The position numbers were made by a program, and so were the translations under genes. Shown piece by piece: positions 21,616-30,945 of a DNA stretch of 64,000 nt; position 1 is the first letter of the stretch; every line of letters begins with the position of its first letter. The stretch covers positions 1 to 64,000 of the forward strand of contig NZ_CDBO01000009.1 in assembly GCF_000819885.1 (NCBI RefSeq), in the 5' to 3' direction. The notes below the pieces were generated by a model. It saw nothing but the letters and a program-made list of their open reading frames with translations. It was not told the DNA's origin and did no database searches. Origin of the DNA: Aeromonas fluvialis. GTDB taxonomy: Bacteria; Pseudomonadota; Gammaproteobacteria; Enterobacterales; Aeromonadaceae.

Positions 21616-22380
21616 TTAGCCAACAAAATCTCGAACGATTTCAATGAACTCGTCAGGATGGGAGATAAAGGGTGCGTGTGAGGCCTTATTGAGGGTCATG
21701 CTGCAACTGGCAGGGTAGAGGTCGTCCAGCAGGGGAATGGCCGCCTTGGGCACCAATGAATCCAGTCTGCCATAGATCCGCAACCAGGGCAGATCCAGTT
21801 CCCGCAGCGGTTCGCGCAGGTCAATGTCGGCCAACAGCGTCAGCCCCGCCTCAAGTGCGGCAAACTGGGGCGTCGGACGCTCGGCCAGCCAGTGGCGCAA
21901 CTGACGGATATCGTCACGGGCATGTTCGCTGCCCATCGCCTGGATGGCGAGGAAACGCTCTATGGTCTGGCGAAAATCCCCCGCCAGCATCTGGTTGAAA
22001 CTGGTCAGTACCTTGGGGGCGATCCCCGGCCACTCATCGCGGGCCATAAAACAGGGGGAGCTGGCCACAGTGACGAGGGAGTGCAACCGCTCGGGATGCG
22101 TCAGCGCCAGCTGGCTTGCCACCAGACCGCCGAGCGACCAGCCAAGCAGATGGCACTTCTGTGGCAAGATGGCGGCCACCTGCTCAGCAAGCCAGGGCAA
22201 GCTGTAATCCACCTCATCTGCCAGCGGGCTGTTGCCAAAACCGGGCAAGTCCACCAGATGCACCCGATAATCGGCTGCCAACTGTTGGGCAATGCCATGC
22301 CAGACCGCACCGTTCATCCCCCATCCGTGCAGCAGCACCAAATCGGCCCCTTGGCCAAACTGCTCTACCGATATACTCAT
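21616..22380 (-). CDS. bioH: Pimeloyl-ACP methyl ester carboxylesterase BioH
   Basis: BioH removes the methyl group from pimeloyl-ACP methyl ester, ending the pimelate branch of biotin synthesis. The 254 residues (E. coli 256) have an alpha/beta-hydrolase fold with the triad Ser82 (GWSLGG), Asp207 (YGRLD) and His235 (KASHAPF), the same numbers as in E. coli. It is divergent from comF with only 38 bp between starts, the E. coli arrangement. Confidence 0.95.
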   Translation of the reverse strand: MSISVEQFGQGADLVLLHGWGMNGAVWHGIAQQLAADYRVHLVDLPGFGNSPLADEVDYSLPWLAEQVAAILPQKCHLLGWSLGGLVASQLALTHPERLHSLVTVASSPCFMARDEWPGIAPKVLTSFNQMLAGDFRQTIERFLAIQAMGSEHARDDIRQLRHWLAERPTPQFAALEAGLTLLADIDLREPLRELDLPWLRIYGRLDSLVPKAAIPLLDDLYPASCSMTLNKASHAPFISHPDEFIEIVRDFVG

Positions 22381-22418
22381 CTAGACTCAAGATCCCTGTT
22401 CATGCTCTTGGGGTCAGC

Positions 22419-23147
22419 ATGTTAAAGCGACTGCTCGCTAAAGCAAGCCTGCTGCTCGGCAGCCACAGCGACTGGCAAGGGATCTGCCTGCTCTGTCATC
22501 AGCCTTGCGACAACGAGCCCCTGCTCTGCAACTGGTGTCGGAAGGCGCTGCACCAGTCACAGCCAAGATGCCGCCTCTGTGCCGCACCGCTGGCTGACTA
22601 TATAGAAGAGAGCATACAGGTCTGTGGCCGCTGCCAGCGCAGACCGCCCCCCTGGGAGCGGTTGCAGGTGGTCGGTGACTACAAGGCCCCCTACCCCATG
22701 CTGATCCCGCAGCTAAAATATTCCGGCCAGACCTTGCTGGCACCATTGCTGGCACGCCTACTGGCCGATCATCTGGATGGCAGCGATCAGCCTGAGGCGA
22801 TCATTCCGGTCCCCCTCCACTGGTGGCGACAGTGGCGGCGAGGTTTCAATCAGGCGGAGGAGCTCGCGCAAGCCCTTGGCGAGCTCACCGGCATCTCCTG
22901 CGACAACTCGCTATTGCAGCGCATCAAGGCAACTCCGCAGCAAACAACCCTGAGCGCCGGGCAGCGACGGCGCAATCTACGCGGGGCATTCCGGATCCGC
23001 CCTCACCACTATCGCCACGTAGCCCTGCTCGATGACGTTGTGACCACAGGCGCCACCGCCGGTCAGCTAAGCCGTTTGCTCCATGAGAGCGGCATCACAA
23101 AGGTAGAAGTGTGGGCAATCTGTCGTACCCTCCGGCACAGCAAGTAG
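22419..23147 (+). CDS. comF: ComF/GntX-family phosphoribosyltransferase-like protein
   Basis: The product belongs to the ComF family, linked to DNA uptake in competent bacteria. It is called GntX/YhgH in E. coli. From MLKRLLAKASLLLGSHSDWQ it is 242 residues. The N-terminus has paired cysteines (CLLCHQPC...CNWC and CRLC...CGRCQ) suggesting a zinc site, and the C-terminal half ends in a PRPP-binding-type motif VALLDDVVTTGATA. The frame is open upstream but that part is antisense to bioH. Confidence 0.9.
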   Translation: MLKRLLAKASLLLGSHSDWQGICLLCHQPCDNEPLLCNWCRKALHQSQPRCRLCAAPLADYIEESIQVCGRCQRRPPPWERLQVVGDYKAPYPMLIPQLKYSGQTLLAPLLARLLADHLDGSDQPEAIIPVPLHWWRQWRRGFNQAEELAQALGELTGISCDNSLLQRIKATPQQTTLSAGQRRRNLRGAFRIRPHHYRHVALLDDVVTTGATAGQLSRLLHESGITKVEVWAICRTLRHSK

Positions 23148-23227
23148 CCCTCGGCATGCTACCCAAGCATTAATAACCGCGTTATCATGAATACCCTAGT
23201 CGTACACTCAGGTTTATGAGGATAGTG

Positions 23228-23806
23228 ATGATCAGCATTTCCGACACCGCCCAGGCCCATTTCCGTAAACTTCTGGAAAAACAGCCTGATGGCACCAATA
23301 TCCGGGTGTTTGTGGTCAATCCGGGAACCCAGAATGCCGAGTGTGGCGTATCCTATTGCCCGCCCGACGCAGTGGACCCGGAAGACGAGCACCTCCCCTT
23401 CAGCGGCTTCGACTGCATGGTCGATCCCCTGAGCGCCCCCTTCCTGGTGGATGCCACCATCGATTTCGTGACCGATCAGATGGGCTCCCAGCTCACCCTG
23501 AAAGCGCCGAATGCCAAGATGCGTAAAGTGGCGGACGACGCGCCACTGATCGAGCGTATCGAGTACACCCTCATCTCCGAGGTAAACCCCATGCTGGCCG
23601 GCCACGGCGGCAAGGTGACCCTGACCGAATTGACCGAAGATGGCTACGCCATTCTGCAGTTTGGCGGCGGCTGTAACGGTTGCTCCATGGTCGACTACAC
23701 CCTGAAAGAGGGGATCGAGAAGCAACTGCTGGAGAAGTTCCCGGGCGAGCTCAAGGGGGTGAAAGACGCCACCGAGCACCAGCGCGGCGATCACTCCTAC
23801 TACTGA
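23228..23806 (+). CDS. nfuA: Fe-S biogenesis protein NfuA
   Basis: NfuA carries and delivers [4Fe-4S] clusters, especially under oxidative stress or iron limitation. From [16 protein letters not shown] it is 192 residues (E. coli 191), with a GAGG site 8 bp upstream. It has an A-type-like N-terminal domain lacking cluster ligands and a C-terminal Nfu domain with Cys149 and Cys152 (GGGCNGCSM). It ends [11 protein letters not shown], nearly as in E. coli. It follows comF. Confidence 0.97.
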   Translation: MISISDTAQAHFRKLLEKQPDGTNIRVFVVNPGTQNAECGVSYCPPDAVDPEDEHLPFSGFDCMVDPLSAPFLVDATIDFVTDQMGSQLTLKAPNAKMRKVADDAPLIERIEYTLISEVNPMLAGHGGKVTLTELTEDGYAILQFGGGCNGCSMVDYTLKEGIEKQLLEKFPGELKGVKDATEHQRGDHSYY

Positions 23807-23829
23807 TTTGTTGTGCTTGCGACGCAAAG

Positions 23830-23859
23830 AAAAGGCCCCGCCAGATGGCGGGGCCTTTT
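23830..23859. terminator. Terminator between nfuA and gpsA
   Basis: A 13-bp perfect stem AAAAGGCCCCGCC/GGCGGGGCCTTTT has a 4-nt loop between convergent genes, and T runs on both strands indicate bidirectional use. Confidence 0.92.
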
Positions 23860-23877
23860 GCATGGGCAATCGTCCGA

Positions 23878-24882
23878 TTACTCGTCCTTCTTGTCGCGCG
23901 ACAGCAGGGCGATGGCAGCCTCTTTCGGGTTCTTACCCTCGTAGAGCACCTTGAAGATCTGCTCGCAGATGGGCATCTCGACGCCGCAGCGGGCCGCCAG
24001 AAGATGCACCTCCTTGGTATTGCGATACCCTTCCACCACCTGACCAATTTCGGTCATGGCGGTGTCGACATCTTTACCGGCGCCCAGCGCCAGCCCGAAA
24101 CGACGGTTGCGCGACTGGTTGTCGGTACAGGTGAGCACCAAATCCCCGAGCCCCGCCATCCCCATAAAGGTTTTGGCATCGGCCCCCAGCGCCGCCCCCA
24201 GACGCTGCATCTCTACCAGACCCCGGGTGATGAGCGCGGTTCTGGCATTGGCGCCAAACCCGAGCCCGTCGGAGAGACCGGCCCCGATAGCGATGACGTT
24301 CTTCACTGCCCCACCCAGCTGCAAACCGACGAAATCCGGATTGGTATAGACCCGGAACGAACGGCCACAGTGCAGCAGGTGGGAGAGATCGTCGGCGAAC
24401 TCGTCGTGGGTTGAGGCGACCGAGATGGCGGTCGGCAAACCGGCAGCCAGCTCCTTGGCGAAGGTGGGGCCGGAGATCACCGCCAGCGGCATCTCGTCAC
24501 CCAGCACTTCGCGGGCCACATCCTGCAACAGACGGCCGCTGTCAGGCTCCAACCCCTTGGTGGCCCAGGCGATACGGGTATCGGGGCGCAGAAAGGGCTT
24601 GATCCGGGTCAGCACATCGCCAAATACATGGCTAGGCACGACCAGCAGCAGCACGGGGGCAGCTTGTACCGCACGTTGCAGATCCGCAGTCAGCTGCAGA
24701 TCGGCAGGAAAAGGGACATCAGGCAAAAATGCCTTGTTGCAGCGGTCTTGTTCCAGCTCGGCGACATGGGCGGGGTCGTGACCCCACAGCAGGGTCGGGT
24801 GACCGTTGCGCGCCAGAGAAATGGCAAGGGCGGAGCCATAAGACCCCGCCCCCAAGACCGAGATAGCGATCTGGTCAGCCAT
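23878..24882 (-). CDS. gpsA: Glycerol-3-phosphate dehydrogenase [NAD(P)+]
   Basis: GpsA reduces dihydroxyacetone phosphate to sn-glycerol 3-phosphate for phospholipid synthesis. The 334 residues carry an N-terminal dinucleotide-binding motif ([12 protein letters not shown], residues 9-20), the GPTFAKELA active-site region and the lysine-containing [13 protein letters not shown]. It lies 2 bp after secB, as in E. coli, and is the last gene of the rhodanese-secB-gpsA operon. Confidence 0.97.
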   Translation of the reverse strand: MADQIAISVLGAGSYGSALAISLARNGHPTLLWGHDPAHVAELEQDRCNKAFLPDVPFPADLQLTADLQRAVQAAPVLLLVVPSHVFGDVLTRIKPFLRPDTRIAWATKGLEPDSGRLLQDVAREVLGDEMPLAVISGPTFAKELAAGLPTAISVASTHDEFADDLSHLLHCGRSFRVYTNPDFVGLQLGGAVKNVIAIGAGLSDGLGFGANARTALITRGLVEMQRLGAALGADAKTFMGMAGLGDLVLTCTDNQSRNRRFGLALGAGKDVDTAMTEIGQVVEGYRNTKEVHLLAARCGVEMPICEQIFKVLYEGKNPKEAAIALLSRDKKDE

Positions 24883-24884
24883 TA

Positions 24885-25355
24885 TCAGGCTTCCGCAGTC
24901 GCCTGCTGGGCCTGTGCTTGCGCCATGTGCTGGGCAAACAGGGCATCGAAGTTGACCGGTGCCAGGTTCAGCTGCGGGAAGGAACCCTTGCTCACCATGT
25001 TGGCCACGGCTTCGCGGGCATACGGGAACAGGATGTTCGGGCAGAAGGCAGCCAGGCAGTGAGCCAGTTGCGGCTCCGGCAAGTTACCGACGGTGAAGAT
25101 ACCGGCTTGCTGTACTTCGCACAGGAAGGCGGTTTCGGTTTCCAGTTTGCAGGTCACGGTCAGGGTCAGCACAACCTCGTACACGCTCTCAGCCAGGATG
25201 TTGGTCTTGGTATCCATATCCAGCTTGACGTCCGGCTGCCACTCTTTCTGGAAGATGTGCGGGGTGTTCGGCGCTTCGAAAGAGACATCCTTGGTGTAAA
25301 CACGCTGGATGTGGAATTCCGGTTGTACTTCCTGGTTGTTGATCTCGTCAGCCAT
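24885..25355 (-). CDS. secB: Protein-export chaperone SecB
   Basis: SecB is a tetrameric cytosolic chaperone that delivers unfolded preproteins to SecA. The 156 residues (E. coli 155) start [20 protein letters not shown] and contain the conserved [20 protein letters not shown]. The C-terminus is alanine/glutamine rich. It is placed between a rhodanese gene and gpsA. The grxC gene found immediately upstream in E. coli is absent. Confidence 0.97.
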   Translation of the reverse strand: MADEINNQEVQPEFHIQRVYTKDVSFEAPNTPHIFQKEWQPDVKLDMDTKTNILAESVYEVVLTLTVTCKLETETAFLCEVQQAGIFTVGNLPEPQLAHCLAAFCPNILFPYAREAVANMVSKGSFPQLNLAPVNFDALFAQHMAQAQAQQATAEA

Positions 25356-25405
25356 TTCGTTTGATTCCTTGTTATATGGGTAAGTGGGCTCAGGCCCTGC
25401 TTAAA

Positions 25406-25837
25406 TCAGCGTTTCTTGGTTACCGGCAGATTTTCTGCACGCCATTGGGCCATGCCGCCGCCGAGCACATAAACCTGCTTGAAGCCAGCTTTGCTCAGCT
25501 GACGGCCCGCGCCGCCCGCAGTCATTCCCGACTCGCACACCACTATGATGGGGGCATCTTTATGCTTTTCAACCGGGCCCAGATTATTGCTCTGGATCTG
25601 GGTCAGCGGGAGGTGCTGGGCACCGGCCAGATGGCCCTTGGCGTACTCTTCCTGACTGCGAATATCCACCACGGTGGCATTCTCGCGGTTGATAAGCAGG
25701 GTCGCGGTGTGGTTGTTGACGGTTTTGACCGGAGACAAACGGGCACGCACCGTGGTGTAAACCAGGGTGCCAGCCAGACCCAACCAGGCGGCGGTCAGCA
25801 GCGGGTTACGGGCCGCAAAATCCAAATACTCTTGCAT
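25406..25837 (-). CDS. Membrane-anchored rhodanese-like protein (YibN type)
   Basis: The 143-residue product has an N-terminal hydrophobic helix (about 12-30) followed by a rhodanese domain. The putative sulfur-carrying Cys101 lies in VVCESGMTAGG. YibN of E. coli has the same architecture and neighbours (yibN-grxC-secB-gpsA). Its biochemical role is not established. It is the first gene of the operon, divergent from gpmM. Confidence 0.88.
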   Translation of the reverse strand: MQEYLDFAARNPLLTAAWLGLAGTLVYTTVRARLSPVKTVNNHTATLLINRENATVVDIRSQEEYAKGHLAGAQHLPLTQIQSNNLGPVEKHKDAPIIVVCESGMTAGGAGRQLSKAGFKQVYVLGGGMAQWRAENLPVTKKR

Positions 25838-26083
25838 CTTCTACTATCCAGGGACCAAGACAAGGGCCCGAGTATACATGGGGGTATTGATAAGATCAGC
25901 CATCTTGGCAGCAAAGCGCGAGCAGGCTCCCATCATCATTGGGCAGCGAGCATGGCAGGAAGGGCGTGGCTTGCGGGGCCGCGGGAGCGCCCCTTGGCTA
26001 TCAGGTGACTATTTCGGCAGATGTAGTAATATTACGCTAGTTTCATTTCCCGCATTCTTTCCACTCCGAGAGGACATACTCTT

Positions 26084-27613
26084 ATGTCAACAGCTAAGAA
26101 ACCTTTGGTTCTGGTCATCATGGACGGTTGGGGCTACAGCACCAAGCAAGAGCACAACGCCGTCGCTGCCGCCAAGACCCCCAACCTCGATCGTCTGGCC
26201 CGTGACTACACCAGCACCCTGATCTCCGGCTCCGGCCTGGATGTGGGTTTGCCGGATGGCCAGATGGGCAACTCCGAAGTGGGCCACGTCAACATAGGTG
26301 CCGGTCGCATCGTCTATCAGGAGCTGACCCGCATCTCCAAAGACATCAAGGATGGCGACTTCTTCCAGAACGTCGAGCTGGCCAAGGCTGTTGACGCTGC
26401 CGTGACCAACGGCAAAGCCGTTCACATCATGGGCCTGATGTCCCCGGGTGGCGTACACAGCCACGAAGAGCACATCATGGGCATGATCGAAATGGCTGCC
26501 AAGCGTGGCGCCGAGAAGATCTATCTGCATGCCTTCCTGGATGGCCGCGACGTTCCGCCGCGCTCAGCCCAGTCCTCCATCGAGCTGTTCGATGCCCTGT
26601 TCGCCAAGCTGGGCAAGGGTCGTTTCGCCTCCATGATCGGCCGTTACTTCGCCATGGACCGTGACAACCGCTGGGATCGCGTGCAGCAAGCCTATGACCT
26701 GATGACCCAGGGCAAGGGCGAGTTCACCGCCGAGAGCGCTACCGAAGCACTGGCTGCCGCCTATGCTCGCGATGAGAACGACGAGTTCGTCAAAGCCACC
26801 CGCATCGGCGAAGCTGCACCGATGGAAGATGGCGATGCGCTGATTTTCATGAACTTCCGTGCTGACCGTGCCCGTGAAATCACCCGCGCTTTCGTTGACG
26901 CCGACTTCACCGGCTTCGCCCGTGCAGTTGAGCCCAAGCTGAACTTCGTGATGCTGACCGAATACGCGGCCGACATCAAAACCGCCTGCGCCTACCCGCC
27001 GACTGCCTTGGTCAACACCCTGGGTGAGTGGCTGGCCAAGCAGGGCAAGACCCAGCTGCGCATCTCCGAAACCGAGAAGTACGCTCACGTCACCTTCTTC
27101 TTCAACGGCGGTGAAGAGTCCTGCTTCACCGGCGAAGATCGCGAGATCGTGGCCAGCCCGAAAGTGGCAACCTATGACCTGCAGCCGGAGATGAGCTCCG
27201 AAGAGCTGACCGACAAGCTGGTTGCGGCCATCAAGAGCGGCAAGTACGACGTCATCATCTGTAACTACCCGAATGGCGACATGGTTGGTCACACCGGTGT
27301 GTTCGATGCTGCCGTCAAAGCCTGTGAAGCCGTTGACCACTGCATCGGTCGCGTCACCGACGCGCTGCGCGACGTGGGTGGCGAGTGCCTGATCACTGCC
27401 GACCACGGTAACGCCGAAAAAATGCAGGACGAAGAGACTGGTCAGGCCCACACCGCCCACACCAATCTGCCGGTTCCGCTCATCTATTTCGGTCGCAAAG
27501 CCGAGGTTGCTGAGGGTGGCAAACTGTCCGATCTGGCCCCCACCATGCTGACCCTGATGGGTCTGCCGGTGCCGCCGGAAATGACTGGCAAGCCCCTGAT
27601 GATTCTGAAATAA
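26084..27613 (+). CDS. gpmM: 2,3-bisphosphoglycerate-independent phosphoglycerate mutase
   Basis: This Mn2+-dependent enzyme interconverts 3- and 2-phosphoglycerate in glycolysis. The 509 residues match the family. The phosphoserine nucleophile is Ser64 in [11 protein letters not shown], and the metal-binding motifs MDGWG near the start and [10 protein letters not shown] near the C-terminus are present. It is the first gene of a gpmM-envC unit, as in E. coli. Confidence 0.97.
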   Translation: MSTAKKPLVLVIMDGWGYSTKQEHNAVAAAKTPNLDRLARDYTSTLISGSGLDVGLPDGQMGNSEVGHVNIGAGRIVYQELTRISKDIKDGDFFQNVELAKAVDAAVTNGKAVHIMGLMSPGGVHSHEEHIMGMIEMAAKRGAEKIYLHAFLDGRDVPPRSAQSSIELFDALFAKLGKGRFASMIGRYFAMDRDNRWDRVQQAYDLMTQGKGEFTAESATEALAAAYARDENDEFVKATRIGEAAPMEDGDALIFMNFRADRAREITRAFVDADFTGFARAVEPKLNFVMLTEYAADIKTACAYPPTALVNTLGEWLAKQGKTQLRISETEKYAHVTFFFNGGEESCFTGEDREIVASPKVATYDLQPEMSSEELTDKLVAAIKSGKYDVIICNYPNGDMVGHTGVFDAAVKACEAVDHCIGRVTDALRDVGGECLITADHGNAEKMQDEETGQAHTAHTNLPVPLIYFGRKAEVAEGGKLSDLAPTMLTLMGLPVPPEMTGKPLMILK

Positions 27614-27622
27614 TCCTTCCCC

Positions 27623-28981
27623 ATGCGGGGATGCGAAGTTATTTCACAGAAAACCAGTCGCGTCGGCCTGTTGGCCGGCGCGCTGTTTTTTTGCCTGCTG
27701 GGTGGCGCCACGCCTGTCGTTGCCGCCAACCAGCAGTTGGGGACCATGCAGTCCCAGATCAAAGAGCAACAGAAGACCATCAAGCTCAGCAAGCAGGAGC
27801 TTGCCAAGCTCAATACCCAGCTCAAGGCTGACGAGCAGGCCATCTCGGCCGCCGCCGCCAAACTCAACCAGACCAGGCAGCAGTTGAAGCAGAACCAGCA
27901 GACGCTGGCGACCCTGCAAAAAGACAAGCTGGCGCTGGAGCTGCAAGCCAAACACCAAAAGCAATTGCTGGCCAAGCAGGCGGAGAGCGCCTTTCAGGCG
28001 GGCAACCACGACTACCTCAAACTGCTGCTTAATCAGCAGGATCCGGCCAAACTGAGCCGCTCACTCGACTACTACGACTACCTCAACAAGGCCCGCATCG
28101 AGGCCATCGATGCGCTGCGCGCCACCCGCGACCAGCTGGCAAAAAACCAGCTGGCTACCAAAGAGACCGAGAGCAAGCTGCAAGCCCTGCTAAGCGAACA
28201 GCAGGAGCATCACCAGACCCTGCAGGCCAGCCAGCAGAGCCGGGCCAAGGTGCGCAACCAGTTGCAGCAGTCGGTACAGGATGACGAGCAGAAGCTCACC
28301 AAGCTGGTCAAGGCGGAGAAGGCGCTGAAAGCCCGACTGGAAGAGCTGCGCCGCAAGCGAGAAGAGCAGGAGCGCCGTGAACGGGCCGAGCGGGAACGGC
28401 TGGCCAAGCTGAAAGCGGAGCAGGAGCGTCAGCGCAAGCTGGCCGAACAGCGCCGCGCCGAGCAACAACGACTCGCCGCCCAGCAGAACAAAACCGTCAA
28501 ACCGGCAGAACCGGCAGAACCGGTCGAAGAGGTAGCCAGCAGCAAACCGGAGCGCGGCTCGGGCATCAGCAGTGCCGGTCACTACAGCGGTCTCAAGACC
28601 AATGGCAGCCTGCGCTGGCCGGTACAGGGGCCGATCCTCATCTCCTACGGTTCGCCGCGCACCGCCCAGCTCAAGTGGAAAGGCACCCTGATCGGCGCCA
28701 GCGAAGGGACCCAGGTCAAGGCCGTCGCACCCGGGCAGGTTGTCTATGCCGACTGGCTCGACGGCTTCGGCATGCTACTGGTGATCGACCACGGCCGTGG
28801 CTACATGAGCCTCTACGGTCACAACCAGTCGCTGCTACGTCATGTCGGCCAGAATGTCGAGCAGGGTGAACCGGTGGCGCTGGTCGGCGACAGTGGCGGC
28901 CAGGACAGACCGGGCCTCTACTTCGAAATTCGCTATCAGGGCGAGGCGATCAACCCGACCAAATGGCTGGCCAAGGGTTGA
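27623..28981 (+). CDS. envC: Murein hydrolase activator EnvC
   Basis: EnvC is a periplasmic divisome factor that activates the amidases AmiA and AmiB for septal splitting. The 452-residue product has an N-terminal signal peptide (hydrophobic LLAGALFFCLLGGATPVVAA), a long Gln/Lys/Glu coiled coil (about 40-290), a Pro-rich linker and a C-terminal LytM domain. The LytM domain is degenerate: the last zinc motif reads YFEIR rather than HxH, as expected for a non-hydrolytic activator. It starts 9 bp after gpmM. Confidence 0.94.
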   Translation: MRGCEVISQKTSRVGLLAGALFFCLLGGATPVVAANQQLGTMQSQIKEQQKTIKLSKQELAKLNTQLKADEQAISAAAAKLNQTRQQLKQNQQTLATLQKDKLALELQAKHQKQLLAKQAESAFQAGNHDYLKLLLNQQDPAKLSRSLDYYDYLNKARIEAIDALRATRDQLAKNQLATKETESKLQALLSEQQEHHQTLQASQQSRAKVRNQLQQSVQDDEQKLTKLVKAEKALKARLEELRRKREEQERRERAERERLAKLKAEQERQRKLAEQRRAEQQRLAAQQNKTVKPAEPAEPVEEVASSKPERGSGISSAGHYSGLKTNGSLRWPVQGPILISYGSPRTAQLKWKGTLIGASEGTQVKAVAPGQVVYADWLDGFGMLLVIDHGRGYMSLYGHNQSLLRHVGQNVEQGEPVALVGDSGGQDRPGLYFEIRYQGEAINPTKWLAKG

Positions 28982-29019
28982 GTTAACCCGGCCAACAAGC
29001 GCGTCACACGCTCACTAGC

Positions 29020-29044
29020 AAAAGCCTGCCTCACGCAGGCTTTT
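29020..29044 (+). terminator. Terminator after envC
   Basis: AAAAGCCTGC/GCAGGCTTTT arms with a 5-nt loop lie 40 bp after the envC stop. Confidence 0.88.
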
Positions 29045-29086
29045 GTCATCTCAGGAGCGCCCTCCCCACTGTCGGTCCCATTTGAT

Positions 29087-29106
29087 GAAAAATTACCTAA
29101 TTTTTC
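29087..29106. repeat. AT-rich perfect inverted repeat
   Basis: GAAAAATTA and TAATTTTTC are separated by CC, 8 bp from the 3' end of the Qnr-like gene. It has no GC clamp, so it is a weak terminator candidate or a protein-binding dyad. Confidence 0.6.
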
Positions 29107-29113
29107 GCTCGGC

Positions 29114-29764
29114 TCAGGGGAAGACAACCAGACCGATCTGCTCCAGCAAGATCTGCTGCTGATCCTCGTTGATCTGCACTCCCTGCAGATCGACCCGGCG
29201 CAGATCCAGCCCAGGCAGATCGCACTGGCGCAGATCGCAGCCCTGCAGCTTGAAGCTGGTCCAGTCAATCTGGCCAAACTCGGAGCCGCTGAGATCGGAA
29301 CCCGCCAGCGAGGCACCAAACAGGTTGGCTCCCTGCCAGCGGTTGCCGGTCAGCTCGCACTTCTCCAGCAGGCAGCCCTCGAAGCTGGCGTAGCTGAAGT
29401 TGTTGCCGGTCAGATGGGCCTCGCAGAAGTAGCTTTTGGCGGTGATCTGGTTGGCGAAGCTGGCATGGCTGAAGTTGATGCCGACCGCCTGACAGTCGCG
29501 CATCTCCAACCCCAGACACTGGCTGCGGCTGCAATCGGCCATGGTGAGATCACAGCACAGGAAGCTGGCCTCGCGCAGATCGCAACCCTGCAACAGGCAG
29601 CCCCGTTCACTCTCCCGATCGTAGAAGCTGCAGTCGATGAAGCGGCTATCGCTCAGATCCAGCCAGGAGAAGTTGCAGCCGATAAAGCGGCACTCCGAGA
29701 ACTGCTCCCCCTCCACATCCTGCTGCCCGAACCTGACATCCACGAACTGCTTGCCTCTGATCAT
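29114..29764 (-). CDS. Qnr-family pentapeptide repeat protein
   Basis: The 216-residue product is built almost wholly of pentapeptide repeats (A/C/S-D/N-L/F-x-x) and keeps hallmarks of Qnr proteins: FYDRESERGC near residue 49, CDLTMADCSRS near 73, EKCELTGNRWQGA near 138 and a C-terminal helix LLEQIGLVVFP. Qnr proteins protect gyrase and topoisomerase IV from quinolones; that activity is inferred here. A good AGGAG site lies 8 bp before the ATG. It sits between envC and gntR, surrounded by housekeeping genes, so it looks like a resident chromosomal member. No LexA box was seen upstream. Confidence 0.85.
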   Translation of the reverse strand: MIRGKQFVDVRFGQQDVEGEQFSECRFIGCNFSWLDLSDSRFIDCSFYDRESERGCLLQGCDLREASFLCCDLTMADCSRSQCLGLEMRDCQAVGINFSHASFANQITAKSYFCEAHLTGNNFSYASFEGCLLEKCELTGNRWQGANLFGASLAGSDLSGSEFGQIDWTSFKLQGCDLRQCDLPGLDLRRVDLQGVQINEDQQQILLEQIGLVVFP

Positions 29765-29820
29765 CGGAAAACTCCTGCAAAAACGGCTTCATATGCTGAC
29801 TTTATCCGCCAAAAACGGTA

Positions 29821-29836
29821 ATGTTACATGTAACAT
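29821..29836. promoter_or_regulatory. GntR-type operator before gntR
   Basis: ATGTTACATGTAACAT is a perfect 16-bp palindrome, differing only at the centre from the E. coli GntR consensus ATGTTACCGGTAACAT. It lies 17 bp before the gntR start used here, so autoregulation is likely. An alternative ATG for gntR falls inside it. Confidence 0.85.
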
Positions 29837-29853
29837 CCACGCTGGACACCCCT

Positions 29854-30861
29854 ATGAGCCCCACCCGCAAGCGCCGCCCCACCCTGCAAGATATCGCCGA
29901 CCAGACCGGCGTGACCAAGATGACTGTCAGCCGCTATCTGCGCGACCCGCAAACTGTGGCGGAGGGGACCCGCGAGCGGATCGCCGCGGTGGTGGAAGAG
30001 CTGGGTTATATTCCCAACCGGGCGCCGGATATACTCTCCAACGCGACCAGCAAGGCGATCGGCATCCTGATCCCCTCACTCTCCAACCAGGTCTTCTCGG
30101 CGGTGATCCACGGCATCGAGTCGGTGACCCGACCAGCCGGTTACCAGACCCTGCTGGCCCACTACGGCTACAGCCCGGAGCGGGAGGAGGAGCAAGTCGC
30201 GTCCCTGCTCTCCTATCACGTGGATGGGCTCATCCTCTCCGACAGCCAGCACACCGAGCGCACCCGCAAGATGATCGCCACCGCCGGCATTCCGGTGGTG
30301 GAGACCATGGATCTGCCGCAAACCCCCATCGACATGGTGGTCGGCATGGATCATAGAGCCGCGGCCCGGGCCATGGTAACAGAGATGCTGCGCCGGGGCC
30401 GACGCAAGGTAGTCTATCTGGGGGCGCGGCTCGACGTGCGTACCCAGCTGCGGATGGAGGGTTACTATCAGGCGATGACCGATTTCGGCCTCACCGGCCA
30501 GCATCTGCTGACCGAACAATCCTCCAGCTTCACCCTGGGGGGCGAGCTGCTGGATCAGGTGCTGGTGCGCTATCCCGACCTCGACGGCCTGTTCTGCACC
30601 AACGATGACCTGGCGGTGGGCGCCCTGTTGCAGTGTCAGGCAAAGTGGATCCCGGTGCCCCAGCAGATCGCCATCGCCGGTTGCAACGCCCTCGACATTG
30701 GCCACGCCATGACACCCAAGCTGGCCAGTATCGCCACCCCGCGCGAAGCGATCGGTCGGGAGGCGGCCACCATGCTGCTGGCACGTCTCAACGGCCAATC
30801 GCAACCCGACACCCGCAAGGATATCGGCTTCTCCCTCTATGTCGGGGAGAGTCTGGGGTAA
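29854..30861 (+). CDS. gntR: Gluconate operon repressor GntR (LacI family)
   Basis: GntR represses gluconate uptake and Entner-Doudoroff genes and is released by gluconate. From MSPTRKRRPTLQDIADQTGV it is 335 residues. The LacI-type helix-turn-helix is at about 9-30 (DIADQTGVTKMTVSRYLRDP), followed by a periplasmic-binding-protein-like sensor domain. A start 11 codons upstream would lie within the operator palindrome and lacks family similarity. It is next to eda-edd-gntK, whose divergent promoter region holds two more operators. Confidence 0.93.
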   Translation: MSPTRKRRPTLQDIADQTGVTKMTVSRYLRDPQTVAEGTRERIAAVVEELGYIPNRAPDILSNATSKAIGILIPSLSNQVFSAVIHGIESVTRPAGYQTLLAHYGYSPEREEEQVASLLSYHVDGLILSDSQHTERTRKMIATAGIPVVETMDLPQTPIDMVVGMDHRAAARAMVTEMLRRGRRKVVYLGARLDVRTQLRMEGYYQAMTDFGLTGQHLLTEQSSSFTLGGELLDQVLVRYPDLDGLFCTNDDLAVGALLQCQAKWIPVPQQIAIAGCNALDIGHAMTPKLASIATPREAIGREAATMLLARLNGQSQPDTRKDIGFSLYVGESLG

Positions 30862-30898
30862 TCCCTTCCCTCACCCACTTACGTCACGCCGATAACAA

Positions 30899-30922
30899 AC
30901 AGGCCACCCGAGGGTGGCCTGT
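30899..30922. terminator. Terminator between gntR and eda
   Basis: ACAGGCCACC/GGTGGCCTGT arms flank a CGAG loop, followed by CTGGTTTT on the plus strand and TTTGTT on the minus strand, between convergent genes. Confidence 0.8.
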
Positions 30923-30945
30923 CTGGTTTTCTGCACAACTGACGC

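Noticed and set aside
29765-29853. LexA box controlling the Qnr-like gene
   Set aside because: No CTG-N10-CAG type site with good flanks was found. The only strong dyad is the GntR operator.
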